From: Candidatus Accumulibacter regalis
GTDB lineage: Bacteria; Pseudomonadota; Gammaproteobacteria; Burkholderiales; Rhodocyclaceae
Direction of reading: 5' to 3'
NCBI GenBank assembly: GCA_000585075.1
Contig: JEMY01000008.1
Span: 85,738-149,737 of the forward strand
Length of the DNA stretch: 64,000 bases
Positions 1 through 9,902 of the stretch are shown piece by piece; the stretch's first letter is position 1; each line of letters begins with the position of its first letter. The notes under the pieces were generated by a model that saw only the letters and a list, made by a program, of their open reading frames with translations, did no database searches and was not told where the DNA came from. A program made the translations under genes and the position numbers.

Positions 1-315
1 TGAGTGAGTATTGGATCTCTCTGGTAAGGTTGCCCGAGAACCGATGAGCGAGGAGAGCCGTGAGCAAGCCCGTGCGAAACGCTGCCATCAAGGCATTGGC
101 TCGATCTTGCGCCTGACGCGGATGGCAGCGATGCGCGGCAGAGGGAAAGTGCTGCTATTGTTCGAGGGGAGCCGCCTTGGTGGCCCGACGGGAGCCAGCG
201 AAATCGGCGCCGAACGCGTCGGCGGGAGCAGGCCAGCCGTCCGGGCGTGCGGCGTGCCTGGCCTGGTGTTCGCGTCGGCCGGCGGTGGGCGGCAAGGGAG
301 AGACGGGGGTAGCGC
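1..315. other. No supported gene at the window edge
   Basis: Reading frames cross this stretch on both strands, but their translations are arginine/glycine-rich and look like GC-driven noise. The longest plus frame runs into the start of the next gene. The last bases before 316 (a GGGAGAGACGGGGG-like purine stretch) can serve as the ribosome binding site of that gene. A promoter or the tail of an upstream gene could lie here, but I cannot point to either. Confidence 0.5.
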
Positions 316-1638
316 ATGAAAAAGTCGACCCGCAGGCGGATCTCGATCCTGGTGATCGAGGACGACCCCGGTGATCTGGGCCTGATTCGAAGCAATGTTC
401 GCCTGGCCGGCCTGAAGCGCATCGGCGAAGACGATCCGGTGATCTGGGCGTCAACGCTCGCCGACGGGATTGCGGCCGCTGCGTTCAACAAGCCCGACGT
501 GGTGCTGCTCGATTTGTCGCTGCCGGATTCCGCCGGAATCACCACCGTGGAACGTATGCGAGCCGCTGCGCCGACGGTGCCGATCATCGTTCTCACCGGT
601 CAGGATGACCACCAACTCGCCGAAGCGGCCTTGCAGGCAGGCGCGCAGGATTATCTGCCCAAGGCACAGTTGTTCCAGCACGATGCGCTGGGGCGAGCGA
701 TTCGGCATGCGCTGGTCCGTCAGAAACTCGAATCACGCCTGCACCTGCTCGATGCGGCACTCAACGCCGTGGCCAGCGGCATCGTGATCACCGATCTGTC
801 GGCAGCGATCGAATGGGCCAATCCGGCGTTCACGCAAATCACCGGCTTTGCGACCGCCGAAGTCGTCGGTCACAATCCCGGCGAAATGCTCAACTCGGGG
901 AAGCAGGACGGGCACTTCTACGAGGGCATGTGGCAGACCATTCTGGCCGGGCGGGTGTGGACCGGAGAGCTGGTCAACCGGCGTAAGAACGGCAGCCTTT
1001 TTGACGCGGCGCTGACCATTTCCCCGGTCACCGGCGGCGACGGGAGTATTCGACACTTTGTCGCCATCATGCAGGATATCTCCGAACGCAAGGCCACCGA
1101 CGAGCGCGTCCAGCACCTCGCCCACCACGACCAGCTGACCGACCTGCCCAATCGCATGCTGCTCAGCGACCGCTTGTTCCAGGCGCTGGCACAGGTGCGC
1201 AGGGAGCATGGGACGCTGGCCGTGATGTTCCTCGATCTGGACGACTTCAAGCCGGTCAACGACACCCTCGGTCATGATGTCGGCGACCTCCTGCTCAAGG
1301 AGGTCGCGCTCCGTTTGCGCGGCTGTGCGCCGAGGAGTTCGGACACCGTCGCGCGCGTCGGCGGCGACGAATTCGTGATTCTGCTGGCGCAGATCGACAA
1401 GGCCGCCGATGCGGCAGTCGTCGCGCGCAAGGTCCTCGCTGCGGTCAAGCGTCCCTTCGCCATCGGTCCGCACCGCATCGACATCTCGACGAGCATCGGA
1501 ATTGCCGTCTATCCGGAGCACGGCGAAGACGTCAGCCGGTTGTTGAAGAACGCCGACACGGCGATGTATCACGCCAAGAAAGCGGGCCGCAGCTGCTACC
1601 GTTTCTTCCGGGAACTCGCCGAAACGACAAGGGCCTAG
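316..1638 (+). CDS. Response regulator with PAS and GGDEF domains (diguanylate cyclase)
   Basis: This 440-aa cytoplasmic protein probably makes c-di-GMP under control of a phosphorelay. A receiver domain fills about residues 8-130, with the acidic pair in VIEDDPGD, the phospho-acceptor Asp in LLDLSLPD and the Lys of LPKAQ. A PAS domain follows (about 140-260), then a GGDEF domain (about 265-430). The active-site signature GGDEF is intact, and an RSSD inhibitory (I-site) motif sits exactly five residues before it, so product feedback inhibition is expected. There are no membrane segments. The next gene begins one base after the stop, so the two are almost certainly co-translated. No histidine kinase is in view, so the phosphodonor is unknown. 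Confidence 0.9.
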   Translation: MKKSTRRRISILVIEDDPGDLGLIRSNVRLAGLKRIGEDDPVIWASTLADGIAAAAFNKPDVVLLDLSLPDSAGITTVERMRAAAPTVPIIVLTGQDDHQLAEAALQAGAQDYLPKAQLFQHDALGRAIRHALVRQKLESRLHLLDAALNAVASGIVITDLSAAIEWANPAFTQITGFATAEVVGHNPGEMLNSGKQDGHFYEGMWQTILAGRVWTGELVNRRKNGSLFDAALTISPVTGGDGSIRHFVAIMQDISERKATDERVQHLAHHDQLTDLPNRMLLSDRLFQALAQVRREHGTLAVMFLDLDDFKPVNDTLGHDVGDLLLKEVALRLRGCAPRSSDTVARVGGDEFVILLAQIDKAADAAVVARKVLAAVKRPFAIGPHRIDISTSIGIAVYPEHGEDVSRLLKNADTAMYHAKKAGRSCYRFFRELAETTRA

Positions 1639-1639
1639 C

Positions 1640-4600
1640 TTGGTGGAGACGCAGCAACCGCCGGAAGGCGCGGATAACCGCCCGGCGGCATCGACTATGG
1701 ATGGCGGAGTGCAGGGCCTCGCCGTGCTCGGCGCTGCCTCCGCAGACCAGCTCGAACAGGGTGACGGCCAGGCGCAGAGCTGGCTCCCTTCGCGACGCTT
1801 CCTCAATTACACCGCCTGGTCCATTCTCGTTGCCGCGGCATGCGTGCTGCTGACCATGCTGCTGATCATCCCGGATCAGCCCTGGCGGGCGGTCGGGCCG
1901 GTCGCCATCGTGCTGCTGGCCGCGAGCGCCCTGCGCCTGCTCGACAGTGGTCGGGTGCGTTCCGCACTGGCGGTATTGGTCTGGGGGCTGTGGTTGGCCG
2001 TGACCAGCCTGTCGCCGTTCTTCGGGGGGGTGCGGGCGTTGCTGATCATCGCCTACCCGCTGCTGATTCTCATGGGCGGCTGGCTGCTGGGCAGGCGCAC
2101 GGCGCTCCTGCTCACGGCGCTGACCGTGGCCGCGATAACCGGCTTCGTGGTCGCCGAGCGGTCGGCCCTGCTGCCGCCGCAACCGTCTACGCCGGCCATG
2201 CTCTACGGCCTCGTGCAAATCGTCTGCGTTGTCGTCGCGCTGCTGCTGATCACTTTCCTGACGCGCTCGCATCGGCAGCACATCGATGACATAAGCCGTT
2301 TGGGCAGCGCTCTCGCGCAGCGCACCGCCGAAGTGCAGGCCAGCGCAGCCGAACTCGAGCGTGCGCAGGCGGTCGCTCGTGTCGGCAGCTGGGTCGTCGA
2401 CCTGGCCAGCGGACAGGTTCGCATGTCGGCCGAGACCCGCCGGATCTTTGCCCTTCCCGAAGGCAGTAGCGGCAGCATTGCCGGCTTCATGGCACTGGTG
2501 CATCGGGATGATCGGCCGGCGCTCAAGAAAGCCAGCGCCATGGCGCTGGCCGGAGAGCCCCTGGCCGTCGAACTGCGCGTCGTCATCGGCGGCGTCGTGC
2601 GCTGGATCGCGCAGCGGGCCGAGGTCGAGTTCGACGACTCGGGCCGACCGCTGCGCGCCGTCGGTACGACCCAGGAGATCAGCGAGCGCAAGGAACTCGA
2701 AGCCAGCCTGCGCGAGCAACGCGAGTTCTTCCGCCTGATTTCCGAAAGCATCGGCGAACACATCGCCGTCCTCGATCTCGAAGGGCGGCGGCTCTACAAC
2801 AGTCCCTCGTATCGGCAGTTCTTTGGCGTGAGCAGAGACCTGCAGGGCAGCGATTCATTCGCCGACGTGCATGCGGATGACCGTGAGCGGGTGATCGACG
2901 CGTTCAGGCAGACCGCGGAAACCGGCGTCGGTCAGGAACTGCAGTACCGCCTGGTGCGACACGACGGCAGCGTCCGGCACATGGCGTCGACCGGCAAGGT
3001 GATCAACGACAAGAGCGGCAAGGTGATGCGTGTGGTTGTCGTCTCGCACGACGTGACCGACAAGAAGCAGGCCGAGCAGTGGGAACGCATCGCTGCGACG
3101 GCCTTCGAGTCGCAGCAGGGAATGTTCATTACCGACGCCAACGGCGTAATTCTGCGGGTGAACAAGGCGTTCACCGAGATCACGGGCTACTCCTCTGCCG
3201 ACTGTGTCGGTCGGACGCCCAAGCTGCTCAGTTCGGGCCGCCACGACGCCACCTTCTATTCGGCGATGCGCGACACACTCCAGCGCACGGGAACCTGGCA
3301 GGGTGAGATCTGGAACCGGCGCAAGAACGGCGAGACCTACCCCGAATGGCTGACCATTTCCGCGGTCTGGGACAGCGACGAAAAAGTCACCAACTACGTG
3401 TCGACGCTGACCGACATCACCATGCGCAAGCAGGCGCAGGAAGAGATCCGCCATCTGGCCTTTTACGACGCGCTCACCGGCCTGCCCAACCGCCGCCTGC
3501 TGCACGACCGTCTGCGCCTGGCGCTGGTGGCGAGCACGCGCAGAGACCGACAGGGGGCCTTGCTGTTCATCGATCTCGACAATTTCAAGACGCTCAACGA
3601 TACCCTCGGACACGACATGGGCGACCGTTTGCTGAAACAGGTCGGCAAGCGACTGTCGGCCTGCGTTCGTGAACGCGATACGGTTGCCCGCCTCGGCGGC
3701 GACGAGTTCGTGGTCATGCTCGAGGACCTCGCCCGGCAGCCGCAGGAAGCGGCTGGCCAGAGTCGCGGCATCGGCGAGAAGATCCTCGCCGCACTCAATC
3801 GCCCCTACGATCTGGACGGGCACGAGTATCACAATACGCCAAGCGTCGGCATCACCCTGTTCGGGGACAGGCAGGAAGGCATCGACGAACTGATGAAGCG
3901 CGCCGACCTGGCGATGTACGAAGCCAAGGCCATGGGCCGCAATACCCTGCGTTTCTTCGACCCGCAGATGCAGGCGGTGGTGACCGCTCGCGCCAGCCTC
4001 GAGAAAGACCTGCGCGAAGCCTTGCAGAGGAATCAATTGCGTCTTTTCTACCAGCCGCAGGTGGACGCCGCCGGTGCGGTCATCGGCGCCGAAGCGCTGG
4101 TTCGCTGGCAGCATCCGCAGCGCGGATTCGTCTCGCCGGCCGAGTTCATTCCCCTCGCCGAGGAAACCGGTCTGATCCTGCCGCTGGGGCTGTGGGTGCT
4201 GGAATCCGCCTGTGCGCAGCTGGCCGTCTGGGCGGAGCAGGTGGGGACGAGGCGATTTACCGTTTCGGTCAATGTCAGTGCGCGGCAGTTCCGGCAGCCG
4301 AACTTTGTCGACCAGGTGCTCGCCGTTCTGGCCAGCAGCGGTGCGGATCCTCAACGCCTGAAGCTCGAACTGACCGAGAGCATGTTGCTTGACAACGTAC
4401 AGGGAATGATCGACCGGATGGGTACGCTCAAGGACCACGGCGTCGGCTTTTCCCTGGACGATTTCGGCACCGGCTATTCGTCGCTGTCGTATCTCAAGCG
4501 CCTGCCGCTCGATCAATTGAAGATCGACCAGTCCTTTGTTCGCGATCTGCTCACCGATCCCAATGACGAAGTGATCGCGCGCACGATCATCGCCCTGGCC

Positions 4601-4765
4601 AGCACGCTTGGCCTGTCGGTGATCGCCGAGGGGGTCGAAACCGCCGCGCAGCGCGACGCCCTGGCGGCGCAGGGCTGCCATGCCTACCAGGGCTACCTGT
4701 TCAGCCGGCCGCTGCCGGTCGCCGATTTCGATGCTTTCCTGGCGGGCTCCCGAGAAAGCGGATAG
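1640..4765 (+). CDS. Membrane PAS-GGDEF-EAL c-di-GMP protein
   Basis: This 1041-aa protein starts with about six predicted membrane helices (residues 55-210), a MASE-like sensor region. Three PAS folds follow (about 240-350, 360-475, 480-600), then GGDEF (about 605-765) and EAL (about 780-1030). The GGDEF motif is intact with an RERD I-site five residues ahead. The EAL domain keeps EALVRW, NVSARQ, ELTES, DDFGTGYSSL, LKIDQSFV and EGVET, so both synthesis and hydrolysis of c-di-GMP look possible. The start is a TTG at 1640 or a GTG at 1643, one base after the upstream stop. The pair probably forms one operon in which the soluble receiver protein and this membrane protein act on the same nucleotide pool. 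Which activity dominates cannot be read from sequence. Confidence 0.9.
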   Translation: MVETQQPPEGADNRPAASTMDGGVQGLAVLGAASADQLEQGDGQAQSWLPSRRFLNYTAWSILVAAACVLLTMLLIIPDQPWRAVGPVAIVLLAASALRLLDSGRVRSALAVLVWGLWLAVTSLSPFFGGVRALLIIAYPLLILMGGWLLGRRTALLLTALTVAAITGFVVAERSALLPPQPSTPAMLYGLVQIVCVVVALLLITFLTRSHRQHIDDISRLGSALAQRTAEVQASAAELERAQAVARVGSWVVDLASGQVRMSAETRRIFALPEGSSGSIAGFMALVHRDDRPALKKASAMALAGEPLAVELRVVIGGVVRWIAQRAEVEFDDSGRPLRAVGTTQEISERKELEASLREQREFFRLISESIGEHIAVLDLEGRRLYNSPSYRQFFGVSRDLQGSDSFADVHADDRERVIDAFRQTAETGVGQELQYRLVRHDGSVRHMASTGKVINDKSGKVMRVVVVSHDVTDKKQAEQWERIAATAFESQQGMFITDANGVILRVNKAFTEITGYSSADCVGRTPKLLSSGRHDATFYSAMRDTLQRTGTWQGEIWNRRKNGETYPEWLTISAVWDSDEKVTNYVSTLTDITMRKQAQEEIRHLAFYDALTGLPNRRLLHDRLRLALVASTRRDRQGALLFIDLDNFKTLNDTLGHDMGDRLLKQVGKRLSACVRERDTVARLGGDEFVVMLEDLARQPQEAAGQSRGIGEKILAALNRPYDLDGHEYHNTPSVGITLFGDRQEGIDELMKRADLAMYEAKAMGRNTLRFFDPQMQAVVTARASLEKDLREALQRNQLRLFYQPQVDAAGAVIGAEALVRWQHPQRGFVSPAEFIPLAEETGLILPLGLWVLESACAQLAVWAEQVGTRRFTVSVNVSARQFRQPNFVDQVLAVLASSGADPQRLKLELTESMLLDNVQGMIDRMGTLKDHGVGFSLDDFGTGYSSLSYLKRLPLDQLKIDQSFVRDLLTDPNDEVIARTIIALASTLGLSVIAEGVETAAQRDALAAQGCHAYQGYLFSRPLPVADFDAFLAGSRESG

Positions 4766-4907
4766 CGATGAACGACCGGCCGGGTGGCGGGGAACTGGCA
4801 ATCGGAATTCTCTGCGCCACGCGGTCGGCGGTGTTCTTTTGCCCGACTCATCGGGCGCAGGGCAAGCTGGGGTTGTAAGCCGGAACCGCCGAAAGTTCGG
4901 TCAGTCT

Positions 4908-4948
4908 GAGGCGGATAGAACGAGCAGTTGTGTCATCCGCCGGCATCT
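4908..4948 (+). repeat. Degenerate Tn3-family terminal repeat (related to the one at 63136)
   Basis: Positions 4916-4946 match 63140-63170 at 26 of 31 bases in the same orientation. At the second site the sequence lies just outside a Tn3-type transposase gene and starts with a G-run, as Tn3 ends do. Here the outer G-run is altered (GGCGGA) and no transposase follows directly; instead a toxin gene begins at once. I read it as an old, decayed transposon end marking the border of the left island. The rest of 4766-4956 holds nothing else I can support. Confidence 0.6.
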
Positions 4949-4956
4949 GAGCATCT

Positions 4957-5373
4957 CTACGCTTCCCACGGATTGGTGACGGTGACGCTGGCGGCCTTAT
5001 AGAGACTTGTATCGCGTGACGCCACGATGAACCCCCGCGAGGCTGCGATCGCGGCGATGTAGCCGTCAGGGGTTGGGAATCCTCTACCGCCGGCCTTGGC
5101 CTTCACGGCCAACTCGCCATAGCGCCGTGCTGCATCGATGTCGAATGGCAGCACCCGATCCCTGAACAGTCCCATCAGACCGTCAAGAGTCTGTGTCAAC
5201 ATGTCCTTGCGCTTGCCGGCTGGGAGCGTCCCGATGCCAAACAAAAGCTCTGCCAGCGTCACGCTGGACAGATACAGCGTTTCGGCGACTTGATCATTCA
5301 GCCAGGCCCGCACGGCCGGATGCGGCTCTGGTTTCATCGCCTCGAAGACGACATTGGTATCGAGAACGATCAT
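4957..5373 (-). CDS. PIN-domain ribonuclease toxin, FitB/VapC type
   Basis: This 138-aa protein is the toxin of a type II TA pair. All the acidic residues expected of a PIN-domain active site are visible: Asp in VLDTN (residue 5), Glu in LAELLFG, Asp in PDGYIAA and Asp in ASRDTSLY. Families of this kind cleave RNA in a metal-dependent way when not held by their antitoxin. The ATG overlaps the antitoxin stop codon by four bases, so translation is coupled and the antitoxin is made first. It lies right next to a decayed transposon end, which suggests it arrived by transfer. The substrate cannot be told from the sequence. Confidence 0.88.
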   Translation of the reverse strand: MIVLDTNVVFEAMKPEPHPAVRAWLNDQVAETLYLSSVTLAELLFGIGTLPAGKRKDMLTQTLDGLMGLFRDRVLPFDIDAARRYGELAVKAKAGGRGFPTPDGYIAAIAASRGFIVASRDTSLYKAASVTVTNPWEA

Positions 5374-5624
5374 TCAAACCTCAGCGGCGCGGCCGGCGTC
5401 TTGTCTCTCTCTTGGTGGATGACCTCGAAATCCTCGTTCGTGAGGCCGATCTTGCGGCCCAATGCTGCAAGGGCCTCACCCAGGCGAACGCGCGTCTCTG
5501 GCTTGACCGCGATCGCCAGAATCTCGCGGACCTCGGCCTCAGTGCTATGGCCATGTTGAGCGGCACGCACCCGCAACGCGCGGTGTACATCGTCGGGCAA
5601 ATTGCGGACTGTCAGCATCGCCAT
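5370..5624 (-). CDS. Ribbon-helix-helix antitoxin, FitA type
   Basis: This 84-aa protein begins MAMLTVRNLPDDVHRALRVR, the typical FitA/Arc-like ribbon-helix-helix DNA-binding start. The rest is an acidic and proline-rich tail that would wrap the toxin. It is expected to neutralise the PIN protein encoded immediately downstream and, as a complex with it, to repress its own promoter. The promoter just upstream contains two identical 10-bp palindromes, a good candidate operator. The gene overlaps the toxin by four bases. Confidence 0.87.
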   Translation of the reverse strand: MAMLTVRNLPDDVHRALRVRAAQHGHSTEAEVREILAIAVKPETRVRLGEALAALGRKIGLTNEDFEVIHQERDKTPAAPLRFE

Positions 5625-5639
5625 AGCGGCACCTCATAA

Positions 5640-5687
5640 GAATGCATTCGATGCATCTAGTTTACTAAAACGAATGCATTCGTTCAA
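5640..5687 (-). promoter_or_regulatory. Promoter and paired-palindrome operator of the FitAB-like locus
   Basis: On the minus strand a -35 box TTGAAC (5687-5682) and a -10 box TAAACT (5664-5659) are separated by exactly 17 bases. The perfect palindrome GAATGCATTC occurs twice: at 5672-5681 inside the -35/-10 spacer, and at 5640-5649 downstream of the -10. Their 32-bp spacing is about three helical turns, so two bound dimers would face the same side and block RNA polymerase. The second copy ends 15 bases before the antitoxin start. Confidence 0.8.
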
Positions 5688-5791
5688 CGCTGAGTAAGAG
5701 CGTTAGCCGTGTCGGAAAACATCTGTCTTGCGACATCGGCTCTATTGGTATCGTGCTTTGGATTTTACCGGAACAGGTATGAACTGCCGCC

Positions 5792-6158
5792 ATGACCCAT
5801 AAAGAGAAAGCGCTAGAATGGATCGCGAGCAGCTACAAGGATCTGATGGCGTTGCCACCTGACGTGCGCAGGCGCTTCGGTTACGCACTGTCGTTGGCGC
5901 AGATGGGCGATCAGGACGACGCGGCAAAGGTGCTCAAGGGCTTCGGCGGAGCCGGCGTGCTTGAGGTTGTCGAGGACGATGCGGGCGGCACCGTACCGGG
6001 GCGTCTACACGGTGAAGTACGCGGAAGCAGTGTTCGTCCTGCACTGCTTCCAGAAGAAGAGCAAGAGGGGGATCCCCACACCAAACTCAGATATGGACAT
6101 CATTCGCGCTCGGCTGAAAGTGGGGTCGGAGGTACAGTGGAACGGAAAACCGGGTTAG
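5792..6158 (+). pseudogene. Broken HigB/Gp49-like (RelE-superfamily) toxin
   Basis: The first frame reads MTHKEKALEWIASSYKDL up to VLEVVEDDAGGT, then the family's continuation YRGVYTVKYAEAVFVLHCF is found in another frame. A single extra G near 5993 explains the break. The second frame then runs to DIIRARLKV and continues directly into the transposon end at 6122, so the toxin's natural C-terminus is replaced by codons from the inverted repeat. No HigA-like antitoxin follows. The gene is doubly damaged and should be inactive. If the extra base were a sequencing error, the 3' truncation would still remain. Confidence 0.8.
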
Positions 6159-6302
6159 GTGTTTGTCATCGTCAGACCAGTCATGGCTACAGCAGCCGCA
6201 CGCTTCCGCCACTTCGTCCCCAAGGTATCTGTAGTCCCGGATCCGGGCAAGCGCGCCGCCTATTCGTCGTCTGCGGGATTGCGCAAGGGTCGCAATTCGC
6301 CT
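6122..6302 (+). repeat. Left long terminal inverted repeat of the Tn3-family element
   Basis: The first 38 bases are the Tn3-type end. Near-identity with the reverse complement of 10831-11008 continues far beyond that, for about 180 bp in all, with scattered mismatches. The repeat includes the last 14 codons of tnpA (stop at 6260) and the spacer between tnpA and the end. Confidence 0.85.
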
Positions 6303-9254
6303 TTGGTCACAGCTTCCGGCACCGAGAACGAGTAGCGCCCCAGCATGTTGATGTGTTCGTGTAGCAATGGAGACAAGCGCACCACGTCTTCGTCTGCCAC
6401 CGGGTAGCCCTCCGAGCGCAGTTGCTTCAAGGCCGCCTCGATGTAGATGGTGTTCCACAACACGATCATGTTCAGCACCAGGCCGAGCGCGCCCAACTGG
6501 TCTTCCTGCCCTGCGCGGTAACGTTGGCGCAGCTCGCCGCGCTTGCCATGGAACACGGCTCGAGCAACGCTGTGTCGGCCCTCGCCTCGGTTGAGCTGCG
6601 TCAGCGTAGCGCGCCGCTTGGCTTCGTCATCGATGTAGGTCAGCGTGTGGATGATCTTGTCGATCCGGCCAAATTCCGCGATAGCCAGTGCCAGCCGTGT
6701 TGGCCGGTCGCCAACCTGGAGTGTGCGCATGATTCCGGCGGCCGGCACCCGACCGAGTTTGAGCGAACCGGCCAGGCGCAACATATCGTCCCAATACGGT
6801 ACGATCTTCTGCAAGCTGACATGGTGTGCCGAAACGGTATTGAGCAGGCCGTAAGTCAGCCTGCGGGTCGATTCGCCAGAAACGTGTGCCGCCAACATCC
6901 GCCAATCGCGGGCTGAAGCGATAGCCGAGCAGCCGGAAAAGACCGAACACCACGTCGCTGTAAGCACCGGTGTCGGTCATGATCTGCGTCGGCTGAAGGT
7001 CGGTCTGTTGTTCGAGCACCACGGCCAGGAGGATCAGGCTGTCGCGCAAGGTGCCTGGCACGGTGATGTCGTTCAAGCCAGAGAACTGGTCAGAGATCAG
7101 GTTGTACCAGGTGACGCCGCGACCGACCCCGAAATATTTTGGATTGGGGCCGGCATGCACCGTGCGCACCGGCACCACAAAACGGATGCCGTCGGCCGAT
7201 GCGACCTCGCCGCCACCCCAAAGGGTTGCCAGAACCAGACGGGATTGCGCATTGACCAGCATCGCGTTGGCCGCTGTCAGCGTGTCGTCGCGGACATAAT
7301 TCTGGTCTACCCGGGATAAGCGCTCGCGCTTGAGCGCCGGGATGTCGCCGCGAATCAACGGCTCCGGTCCGGTATTGCAGGCTTCGGCCATCAGTACCGC
7401 GCACAGGCTGATCGGGAGATCGGCGGCGCGGGCCGTACGCTCCGAGATGTGGGTGAAAGCATCGGTGAATCCTGTCCGTGCGGCAATTTCCAGAATCAGT
7501 TCGGGCAGGTCGACGCGCGGCAGCAACCCGGCGACCTTTTCGCGCAACGCGACCAACGAGGCTGGCTCATCCAGCTTGTCGAAGGGACTGAGCACCAGGT
7601 CGTGTTTGTCGCCAGTCGTTTCGAATCGCACCGCCGGGTTGTCGGGCAACCGGTCGACCACCGCACGATAGGTGTGATCCAGCTCGCTAGCCAAGGCGGT
7701 CAGCGTCGGCTCGGGATCGGCCGATAGTCCCAAGGTCCGGCAGATGATCGGACGGGTGGCTTCCCACTCGGCGCCATCGAGTAGACCGGTGCGCGGATCG
7801 GCATAACGCCAGCTTGGCGCCACAAACACGTCACGTCGGCGCAGGGCCGTGTGCAATTCATCCAGCACGCAAAAGATGTAGGCGTGGAAATCGACGCTGT
7901 CATCGTCGCGCAGAACATGCCGCCGCCAGGATTTGCCGACGACTTCGCGCGGAGCATCGTTGCCTGGCTTCTTCCGCCCCATGTGGACCCGCAACCAATC
8001 GAAGGCAGCGACAACCGGCTCGCCGGCGGCATTCGCGCCGAAGCGAATGTTCTCGACCAGAGCCGGCAGAAAGCAACGCACCGTTCGATACTTGGCATCC
8101 AACTCCCGGTAGTACACGTTGTCGGCGGGTCGGATCAGGGTATTGACGCCTTCCAGCGCCTGAGTGAGCGTGGTGCGTGGAATCTTCTCGAACAATCTGG
8201 TGCGCAGCTCGGCATCGGGCAAACCGGTATCCAGCAGCATCTGGCAGGCGCCGGCCAGGGTCGCGGCCGCTTGATCCAGATCCCTCAGCGAGCGCAGGCG
8301 CGCTTTCCTGTCGGCCTTGATGGCGTCGCCGAACAATTCGCGCAGGATCGTCTCCAGCACTTCCAGTACGTCGTCCTGCGCGCTAGCTTCCAGGCAATGC
8401 GCGTAGGCGACCAGCGTCGCCAAGCGGCGCGGATGCGGCAAGCGCAGGATGGCACCGACCTTGGCAGTACCCGCATACCGCGCCAAGGCCGCCACACGCG
8501 TGGCCGGGATGCGGGCCGCGGCTGGCAGCCTGATGCCCAGTTCGCGCACCGCGCTCAGCCGCACCAGGGCCAAGACCAGTGATCGGCTGTTGACCATCAC
8601 CGGTCCGGTGCGCAGGCGATCCAGTGGCGAAGTTCGGCTGCCAGCTGGGACGAGCAGCAGGTTTTCCAGCTTTTTCTGCTGTTCGCCGCTGATACCACGG
8701 CCGAGAGGGCGCCACAGCCGCTCCTCGACCCGACTGCGCAGGCGGGCGATATAGCGTTCGAGGGTGCTGCAGCCGGGCAGCAGCACCTTGTGCGTCACCA
8801 GCCAGGTGACGGCTCGCTCGAACAGGACACTTGGGCGATCGGTGCCGGTCCAGCACAGCGCGTATAGCCAGCGGGTCAGGCGAAAGCCGACCTGGCGCTC
8901 GGTGATCTCGACATAGCCATAGGAGCGGCGGATTTCCGTCCTGTGCTGCCAACGCTGCTCGCCCGCACGATAAGCCAACACACGGCTGCCCACCTCGATG
9001 CGCAATTGCCTGGCCAGCGACTGCAGCACCGGCACCGGCACAGCCAGAGGGTCTTCAAGGAACGTGCCGAGATAACGCACCGTACCGAGCTGAACGGCGA
9101 AACCGAGCCGGTTGTGCTTGCCGCGCTTCTGCGCGATCAGCGCGTGGTCGGCATCGTCGAGATGGAAGTAACGGGCGAGGTCGTGGGGTGACGGTGCCCC
9201 TGTGTAGTGACCATAGTTCTCGCGCTGTTCGTTGGACAGAAAGCTGACCGGCAT
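6260..9254 (-). pseudogene. tnpA: Tn3-family transposase, frameshifted
   Basis: The joined reading gives about 998 aa, the usual Tn3 TnpA length. The first part (from ATG 9254) holds the N-terminal DNA-binding region and, near residue 765, MTDTGAYSD with the first catalytic Asp. At about 6855 one extra base breaks the frame: the expected RIDPQAD-YGLLNTVSAHH is split. The second part carries YWDDMLRLAGSLK and the block with GQEDQLGALGLV and VLWNTIY, where the other catalytic acidic residues lie. Neither half alone can have a complete DDE site. tnpR ends 30 bp upstream in the same direction. A programmed frameshift is possible but no slippery heptamer stands out; mutation or an assembly error is likelier. 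Confidence 0.88.
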
Positions 9255-9284
9255 GCGTGCTTCCGGAGAACGGCGGCTACAGCC

Positions 9285-9902
9285 TTACGGCTTGCCTTGG
9301 TGCATGGCCCAAATTCGCTTGACCTGGCTTTCGCTACACCCAGCCAGCTTGGCGGTTTTCTGGATCGTATGGCCCGCCTGGCGCAGGGCAACAATGCGTT
9401 GGTGCGTGGTGGCATCCGGCTTCCGACCGGTGTATTTGCCGGACGCCTTGGCCAGTTGCACGCCCTGACGCTGCCGCTCGCGGCGTGTCTCGTAGTCGTC
9501 GCGAGCCATTTGCAGGGCCAGCTTGAGCAGAAGTTCCTGCACCGACTCCAGCACAATCTTGGCAACACCCTCGGCGTCAGCCGCCAAGTCGGAGAGATCG
9601 ACCAAACCCGGTACGGCCAGCCTCGCCCCTTTGGCCCGGATCGAGCCGACCAGTTGCTCGGCCTCGGCCAATGGGAGTCGGCTGATGCGGTCGATCTTCT
9701 CGGCGACAACCACCTCGCCTGGTTGCAGATCAGCGATCATCCGCAGCAACTCGGGCCGGTCGGCACGGGCACCGGATGCTTTCTCACGGTAGACGCCGGC
9801 GACGTAGTAATCGGCCGCCCGGGTACTGTGCTCGATCTCGGCCTGACGGGTGAGGTCCTGTTCGTCGGTGCTGATGCGGAGATAGATGCGGGCGACTTTC
9901 AT
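9285..9902 (-). CDS. tnpR: Serine resolvase of the Tn3-family element
   Basis: This 205-aa site-specific recombinase resolves transposition cointegrates at res. The start chosen is ATG 9902 (MKVARIYLRISTDEQDLTRQ), because it begins the resolvase fold; the longer frame upstream reads through the res region. The catalytic Ser is in LRISTDEQ. The Arg-rich active-site region (VAEKIDRISR) and the C-terminal helix-turn-helix (HQRIVALRQAGHTIQKTA, then CSESQVKRI) are intact. It is co-directional with tnpA and 30 bp upstream, a Tn21-like order rather than the divergent order of Tn3. Confidence 0.9.
   Translation of the reverse strand: MKVARIYLRISTDEQDLTRQAEIEHSTRAADYYVAGVYREKASGARADRPELLRMIADLQPGEVVVAEKIDRISRLPLAEAEQLVGSIRAKGARLAVPGLVDLSDLAADAEGVAKIVLESVQELLLKLALQMARDDYETRRERQRQGVQLAKASGKYTGRKPDATTHQRIVALRQAGHTIQKTAKLAGCSESQVKRIWAMHQGKP

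Noticed and set aside
11..319. A 102-codon frame at the left edge
   Set aside because: No family pattern, Arg/Gly-rich, and it overlaps the start of the REC-PAS-GGDEF gene.
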